NCBI RefSeq assembly: GCF_037392515.1 | Contig: NW_027133899.1 | Span: 186,001-250,000 of the forward strand | DNA: 64,000 nucleotides | Direction of reading: 5' to 3' | DNA from: Haliotis asinina | Lineage: Eukaryota > Mollusca > Gastropoda > Lepetellida > Haliotidae | Part shown: positions 57,979 to 64,000 of the stretch, one piece after another | How the letters are laid out: the number at the start of each line of letters is the position of its first letter | Position numbering within the stretch: the stretch's first letter is position 1 | The notes under the pieces: generated by a model | Seen by the model: the letters and a program-made list of their open reading frames with translations, nothing else | Told to the model about the DNA's origin: nothing | Database searches by the model: none | Position numbers and translations under genes: made by a program

Positions 57979-58139
57979 GATAAACATCATGTGTTGGTCA
58001 ATTTCTTGGTGTTATTCAGTATTTGAAGCACAGGAATACATTTGGAACTGACGGCATCAACCGGAGGTTTTGAATGAAACATTACCGTGCTTCAAGTACT
58101 CAATAATGTCCAGAAATTGGCCAACACATGATGTTTATC
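57979..58139. repeat. foldback with 53-bp arms
   Basis: gataaacatcatgtgttggt and the following bases to 58031 pair with 58087-58139 (reverse complement, about 85-90% identity), with a 55-bp loop. No target duplication or coding sense was seen. Confidence 0.88.
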
Positions 58140-59439
58140 GACATTGTGAACAAAAAAGTGTAAACCAAAGGGTTTTGCTGTCTGCACTCATTTACATCGA
58201 GTAGGGGTACAGTAGTGAACCTTCACTGTTTCAGCTGGTTCCCATGGTAGCATCTGGAGCTGCTCATTTATGACGTCATTCTGACGTAACGTTATGATAT
58301 GAGTTGAATGACGTCACCACTGTTGATGACACAACAAAACAACTGTTTTCAATGTTTCTATGTATCAATATGCAGCGAAAAGTCTTGCAGTTTCTGGGAA
58401 TCCAATACCATTTGATCATGTTTTTCATCCAATCAGATTACAGAACACAGTGAATTTTGGTTTACAATAAAGAGTAATCTGTGTACATTTTCAGATATCC
58501 ATAATGAATAACAGCTTTCCCAATGTGAAAACATATTCAACAAAATGGCAGCGGTCTTACAAGCTATATCATGAGAAAGAAGATCTTTTTGACAGAGTAC
58601 AAGGTAAACTGATATCTGTGTTTTGGAGCAGCAGCCCATAATGTTCGTAATTAACATTTTATAACTGAAATAATGTACATATTAAATCAATTCCATAATA
58701 TCAGGTAAGCTGTTCTTTTCATGTTGTGAGCTACAATTATGGTGTGAAAAGTCATGCAGAATAATTCCTGTATGTAACACAACTCTCTTATACGAGCGGC
58801 CATAGTACTGTAATTTGTCATACCTAACAAAAATCTTTTCCTTCTTCATTTTTAGCTAATCTTTAATATTGTGTAGTGATAGGCTTTCCTCTACCATTGT
58901 TCAAATCAAGAATACCTGTCATGTTCATGCACCATTCTATGTTGCTTATTCCTGTGCCACATGCTATTTGTTATGCTTTCTTAAACATGATGTCTTCAGT
59001 CAATGGTTATTTTGAGAATGTATGCACATGCTCATTTGACATTTTATACCTGACAACACAACCAATTAAATTCTGCTGACAGCGAAGAGAACTTATGTTT
59101 AAAATCCGGGATTTTTAAGGTGTGATTAATATCATTCTGATTACTTACATCTGGTATTTTGTACAAACGATCCCAGAATCAAGGGAAGAGTCTTCGCAAA
59201 ATCCTGTGTCCCCTTTTCAGCAAAGCAGCCATTGTGTAAGAAATTTGTCATCAATAGTCATATGTCAAGGTTATTCTTCATATTGGCAATTTCTTTGAGG
59301 CGAAAATCAGTTGAACAAGCGCAAACACAATCATCCTTACCTTCTGATTACACTTTCAGTTTTATGATGTATTTTTCTCCTACACTCCACACAGTACTAC
59401 AATCAACACAGTCATTAAATGATATGTCATATGCGGTGC
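58140..59439. other. non-coding sequence
   Basis: Nothing recognised apart from short frames. Confidence 0.4.
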
Positions 59440-60955
59440 ACTCCTGAGAATGTTTTTACTGTTTTACTAACTGCCTAGTTACCTTTGTAAATACATATGG
59501 TGCTGAGGACAACCCAAAAGGTAGTACAAGAAACTTATATAACTTTCTAACCATGCCCTCCTTCCATGCAACTCCTAAGAACTGAGTATGATCTTGAAAT
59601 ATTGTTAAGATTGAGCATTTGCCATAAGAACTACACTAAAACCAATTACCACTACAGCAATAATAATTGATAACATCTCAAATCACAAAAAATACACTCT
59701 CGTAACAATATATCTAGATGATGGTAGACGGAATGAATATCAAATTTAACAATCCAATCATTTTTCTGTATATACAACAAAGCTGTCCTCCACTCTTCAT
59801 ATTTGACCGGCTCCTTCCATATACAGTCAGGCCGCGTTAATCCGAACACTTCTGTTTTTCATCAAAAACGTTCGGATAGTGAAACATACGGACTACTGAA
59901 ACGAACTTTTATGAACACAACTACAGTAGGGTTACTTCCCTTTCACGTGGCAATACAAAAACATACGAACGTATACAAGTTGGCTGAATGTGCGATGTGG
60001 TGTTTGGGGGCAAGAAATCAACTTTCATGTTGGTCAGTTTGACATTGGCATACTTGTGACTGGCAGCATTGTTACGAAGTAAGATCACGTGTCAACCACG
60101 TGATTGCATCTGTCTGTCAAATGATCATAGCCAATCACAAAACATATCCGATGTCCGAAATTGTGCTCTTGCCGATAGACTGTCCGAATTCTTGACCAAA
60201 ATGTTTACACATAAGATCAAAATTGGCTTTAGGGTTTTCTCCTTTTTTGTGCGGCAGTAATTTCACATCTTTTACGCCTAGGGGCGGGACTTGCCATTAT
60301 GACTGACAAGCGTCAGGTGATCTCATTTTGACACGATCAGTGTTTTATACAGGAAGTAAGCATAACAGGTATTACTCAAACTAACCAAAAGTGAGACCTA
60401 CTAATTGATCAGAATCACAAACTAACGACATCTTCAACTCGCAAGTGTCACTTGACAATTACTACTGAATGGGGCTCATGGTGTGAAGGGATTATCCCAA
60501 CCTTTTTGATGTACCACCGGATTAATGAAGCAAAACTATGTGTAATTAGCTAATCTGTTACCGCTGATTAACGTTCGGATACGGAGAGTGAAGCACCGGA
60601 TTACTGAATCAACAGGTAATGAGTTTACATAGTAAACAAGATTGGTTACAGCTAGCTATTGTTCGGATATCGCGGGAATCGGATTGTCGGGGTCCGGACT
60701 AACACGGACTGACTGTATGTGTATTCACCACTGAGAGATCCAGTATCAATCTCTTTTTACCTGAAGACTGAACGGAAACTGAGAGGGGTTTACAACTGTA
60801 GGTTTTTGAAAGCATTCAACAACCAAACCTTTTCGCACCCAATCAGCTATGGCCACTGCTGCAAAATCTTTATGCATCATTGCTGACTTGTTGGTTAAAT
60901 CCATATTAGGAGGAGCAGAATAAAAGGGAATCTTGTAAGCATATCGGAGCAACCT
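59440..60955 (-). mobile_element. reverse-transcriptase fossil split by a transposon
   Basis: Two minus-strand pieces lie on each side of an inserted 892-bp DNA transposon. One (about 60955-60746) has YKIPFYSAPPN and VVNPSQFPFSLQVKRD. The other (about 59849-59470) has DWIVKFDIHSVYHHLDI and, further on, LPFGLSSAPYVFTK. These are the opening and central RT motifs of retroelements related to DIRS/Ngaro or to Gypsy-type elements; the class is uncertain. It is broken in several places besides the insertion, has no ends that I can see, and is old. Confidence 0.78.
59824..60715. mobile_element. pogo/Tigger-like non-autonomous DNA transposon (892 bp)
   Basis: Flanked by TA (59822-59823 and 60716-60717). 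Its ends, CAGTCAGGCCGCGTTAATCC and, inverted, CAGTCAGTCCGTGTTAGTCC, match the CAGT-starting termini of pogo/Tigger elements. Sub-terminal acgttcggata followed by a (g)tgaa(a/g)ca block and a cggattactgaa-like block recurs near both ends. No transposase frame is seen. It sits inside the RT fossil and is therefore younger. Confidence 0.88.
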
Positions 60956-60959
60956 ATAT

Positions 60960-63900
60960 TTCTCAAAAAAGTCTACATTTTTAACTTACCTTACCATAGG
61001 GCTTATGCGTATTACCTCAAGCATCGCTTAGAAGAGATCACTCAGTCCTTGATACGCCATTCTACCGAATGGCTACCTCCTATATCGGCGAGTGTATATA
61101 AACGGCATTTACGCGATCTCACTAATCGCGCATGCGCGAGCAATCCAAAACTTCACTTTTACGAGTGGTGAAGTTTGCAGTAATTTTACTTCACTTACCT
61201 GGCTACCTCGTGTTTTCAACTCACATCGTTTTCCTATGTTTTCCATGTTGTTTGTCCTTTTTCTTCGCACATGTGGGTAAAGTTTGGTTCCCAAACCGTT
61301 CCCTTTGCCTATGTGCTTTGCCATGTGTAGATATTGTTGTTATTATCCATTTTATCGTCGTTTTTTGTTCTGACGCCGTGCATGGTTCAATGGTGGCAGC
61401 CATGTTGGTTTCTCTCTGTTGTCTCGTCGCTAGGGCATGCTCATTTGTTCTACAGGGGTGTTGCTCCATTTTTTCTACTACAGGGTTTTTTTCTTGTTAA
61501 CCGTTTTCTTTATGGCGTGGTTCTCAATGTTGCTTGCTTTTCTGCATGTTGCAGCCTTATTATGACCCAACAATTTTGCACACTCTGTAAGGTGCAGAAG
61601 TCGGCAAAGGATCCCCACCCCTGGTGTCCGGACTGTGCAGTAGTTATTTGTGGTTTTGATGATCGCTGCCATCATTGCTCGTCTCTTACTGTGCAGGAAT
61701 TCAAGGCGTACTTGTCGGCTGAGAAGAAACGTTTTACGCAAACAAAACGGAAAATGTCGTCTCCTGCTTCCTCTTTAGGATCACGATCTTCGCTTGCAAG
61801 GACGCCAGAGGATCAACCATCTCCATCAGCGGTGTCGGCGCCTCCTTCGATGCTTCCTTTGCCTCCTTCGGATCCGACGCCTGGACTGCAGCGCTCTTCA
61901 AACGCCTTCGATGATCTCTCTCACCCAGACGCCCTCACTCACCCGGAGGTGCAGAAGTTACTGAGAACCTTACTACGCTCGAGTGCTGACCCAGCGCCAT
62001 CATCGACTTTGATTTCTCCGGCGCTCCCGACGCCGATGCCTGTTGCTGCGCCTTTGGCGGATACGCTGTCCACAGCTGCAACGCCGATGCCTATTCTGAC
62101 GCCATCGTTTTCGTCCTTCGTTTCTCTACCAGCGTCTACGCCAGCTCCGACGCCCTTGTCAGCCTACACTATACCTAAGTGCACGTCTACTGCCACTATC
62201 TCTAGAGAAGAATTGCTCCATCAGCAGCTTATGGAGGAGCGTGCTCGACGTGTCGAAGCTGAACGTTCTCGGCGTGACAGACGCTCTTCTTCTAATACTC
62301 CTAGAACCCGTCATTGCTCGAGAAGTCCTCGTTGTGGTCGCCGGCGTCGCTCTCGTTCTCGGTCTCTCTCCCCTCATCACCTACCTGATAGGGATCGACG
62401 CTCTAGATTGCCAGCTTATTCTAGACGCCAACGCCATTCGTGCTCTAGGACACCACTGTCTCACTGTTCACCGAGGCGCCTCAAATCGCGTTCCCCCAAC
62501 ACTCGCCTACGTGTGGATACGGAACCTCGGTCATCCACGTCTACACCTGGTCACCGGCGCCTCAGTCATTTGGTTTCCTGGGATGATATGGAAGAGAGAT
62601 TTTTTCTCTCCAGACTACATTGACAATGCTCCTGACTCTGATGACTGCGGTACTTATTTACCTCCATCGGCGGTATACGACTGGTTCGTTGACAGACTGT
62701 CCTTCCCCTTCTGGTACGGATGATCACAAGTCAATACGGTTTTTGCCGGAGCTTCTTATTCCTCCCCATCCAATGGTGGCCTCTCTGAATGTGGATTTTG
62801 CTAAACTGTCCCTGTCATCTACGATCAAGGCACCTAAATCGAAAAAAGGGGATTACAAGATTCACAGTCTAGACTTTGCTGACAGTGGAGTGGCTCACGA
62901 CGAATCACTGAAACGGTTGACGAGTTCGCCCCAGAATTCTTATAGAGTGCAAGATTCATGACTGTTAGCTTTCGACACGGAGTTAAAGAGAATGCTGAAA
63001 CCTATTTCAGCTTTGGCTTCTGCGACGTCGGCAGCCGCCTGGGATCTCATGGAAGATAGTGCCTCTCGTGTGGACCACCTGTCGAAGCTCTTTCAGTGTC
63101 AGGGCAAAGTTTTATATGATTTGTTGGCACATCTAAAAGCGGCTCTTGCGATGACGACAGCAGTTCAATGCTCTGGTTTCCTGGAACAGTGCAACTGGCA
63201 GGAAGAATTCAAGCGCAAACCTGTTTAGGGCTCCTTTTTCGTCCCGCTACTTGTTCGACGATATGATCCCGGACGTCTACAAACAACATGCTGAACTAAC
63301 TAATACTGAAGTGTCGTCGACATTCGAGGCCCTTGGATCTGCCTTTCGTGGCTCCTCGGCACCCTGTGGAAGAGGCAAGCGTCATCCGTTCAGCCTTCGG
63401 CAGAGGACGCAGTTGCAGTATGCCAGCCGGTGACGGTCAACGCCGTGCCCCTGAGCGCTCCAGGGAACCTCCTGCGACACCCAGCCGGGGTAGAGGCAAG
63501 CGCCCCTACTCTGGCCATTGAAAGATTGGTCCAGCGCGACTAGGACCTCCCGCCTCCCGACCGTCCCGATACGACCCACTCCTGTAGGCGGGAGATTAGG
63601 GATTTTTGGGAGGAATTGGACAATGCTAGAAGATCCTTATGTTACCAACATACTTCGGACCGGTTACAAGCTCCCCCCTTACCGTGTCGCCGCCTCTGAC
63701 ATCCATGCCCCAGTCACGCGTGTATTCTCCAACCCAAAGTGTTTTGTTAACAGAGAGCATTCAAGCGTTACTAGACAAGAACGCCATAGAGACAGTGCTA
63801 GAACCCCAACAGTCCCCGGGATTCTACTCACCCATCTTCCTCGTACCCAAGAAGGATGCTGGGAAATTGCGCATGATACACAACATGGCGACGTTCAGCC

Positions 63901-64000
63901 GGCTGTATCTTCAAGACCCACCTCACATGATCTCTCTGGGACAACTACGGACCAAGCTCGGACCCAGCCTCGACCTGCAGGATGCTTATCTCCATGTCCC
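60960..64000 (+). mobile_element. second DIRS-like retroelement fossil, 5' part
   Basis: Plus strand. A leader with tatataaac near 61095 is followed by a long gag-like frame (about 61560-62620) with an N-terminal Cys/His-rich patch (CTLCKVQKSAKDPHPWCPDC), a Ser/Pro-rich middle and an Arg/Ser-rich end. Then comes a less open region and, from about 63700, the start of a DIRS-type reverse transcriptase (SPIFLVPKKDAGKLRMIHNM; DLQDAYLHVP at the window edge). The 3' half lies outside. The gag-like frame is better kept than in the 27-33 kb element, so it looks younger, but at least a few breaks are present in the part seen. The left boundary is approximate. Confidence 0.82.
61560..62623 (+). pseudogene. 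DIRS-like fossil: gag-like frame
   Basis: About 350 codons from MTQQFCTLCKVQ. A Cys/His-rich N-terminus is followed by Ser/Pro-rich low complexity and an Arg-rich, RS-repeat end (RRRRSRSRSLSPHH near codon 260). This layout fits gag of DIRS elements, which package RNA. It is part of the larger element and not a host gene. Confidence 0.75.

Noticed and set aside
1-64000. Polinton, retrovirus-like envelope gene or toxin gene
   Set aside because: I saw no major capsid, packaging ATPase, protein-primed polymerase, envelope or toxin motifs in the frames examined.

Overview
This is a repeat-rich stretch of an animal genome. Introns with GT/AG borders, a two-exon rhodopsin-type receptor, LINE, DIRS and Tc1 relics and SINEs all point to a metazoan. 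A roughly 270-bp SINE-like family ends in (TCAC)n and carries flanking target duplications. From memory it resembles the repeats that litter abalone (Haliotis) and related gastropod sequence, so a marine gastropod is my best guess. That is recognition, not a database result. | LAYOUT. 0-6.7 kb: mostly minisatellites (123, 118, ~38, 62, 29 and 49 bp units). One contains interstitial (TTAGGG)n telomere-type blocks, and another is interrupted by a 129-bp insertion that looks like a hammerhead-ribozyme element. 6.7-8.1 kb: a decayed Tc1/mariner-type transposon. 8.1-15.2 kb: a 23-bp and a 35-bp minisatellite around quiet non-coding DNA, with one candidate membrane-protein exon at 12.7-12.9 kb. 16.2-17.5 kb (minus): the one clearly intact gene, a 333-residue class A GPCR with one short intron, whose stop codon lies in a 21-bp minisatellite. 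19.6-21.2 kb: a 1.66-kb satellite of 21-bp units, open on both strands. 21.6 kb: a complete SINE. 25.6-34.3 kb (minus): three candidate exons, each coding a V-P-x-T-P motif, possibly one host gene. One inter-exon gap is filled by a degraded DIRS element at 27.4-32.9 kb. | 34.5-36.5 kb: a non-autonomous transposon with perfect TTAA duplications. 36.5-40.1 kb: a foldback element, a 779-bp MITE carrying its own telomere-like minisatellite, and a tRNA-derived SINE. 42-53.6 kb: a nested mosaic. A second copy of the MITE, a second and third copy of the TTAA element, three SINE copies, a (CTAC)n array, and two inverted repeat blocks (one with a half THAP zinc-finger domain) are inserted in one another. 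53.6-55.1 kb (minus): a dead LINE. 55.1-56.8 kb: a tandem array of ~160-175-bp units in two large blocks. 57.6-58.2 kb: two foldback elements. 59.4-61 kb: a reverse-transcriptase relic (minus) split by an 892-bp pogo/Tigger-like element. 61.1 kb to the end: the 5' half of a second DIRS-like element, running out of the window. | Apart from the GPCR and the candidate exons, nothing here works together as a pathway. The main interest is how small repeats, transposons and exons are interleaved: telomere-type motifs inside mobile DNA, SINE families with a shared tail, a possible ribozyme-bearing insertion, and a coding end borrowed from a minisatellite. All distances and repeat periods were counted by eye from the sequence.
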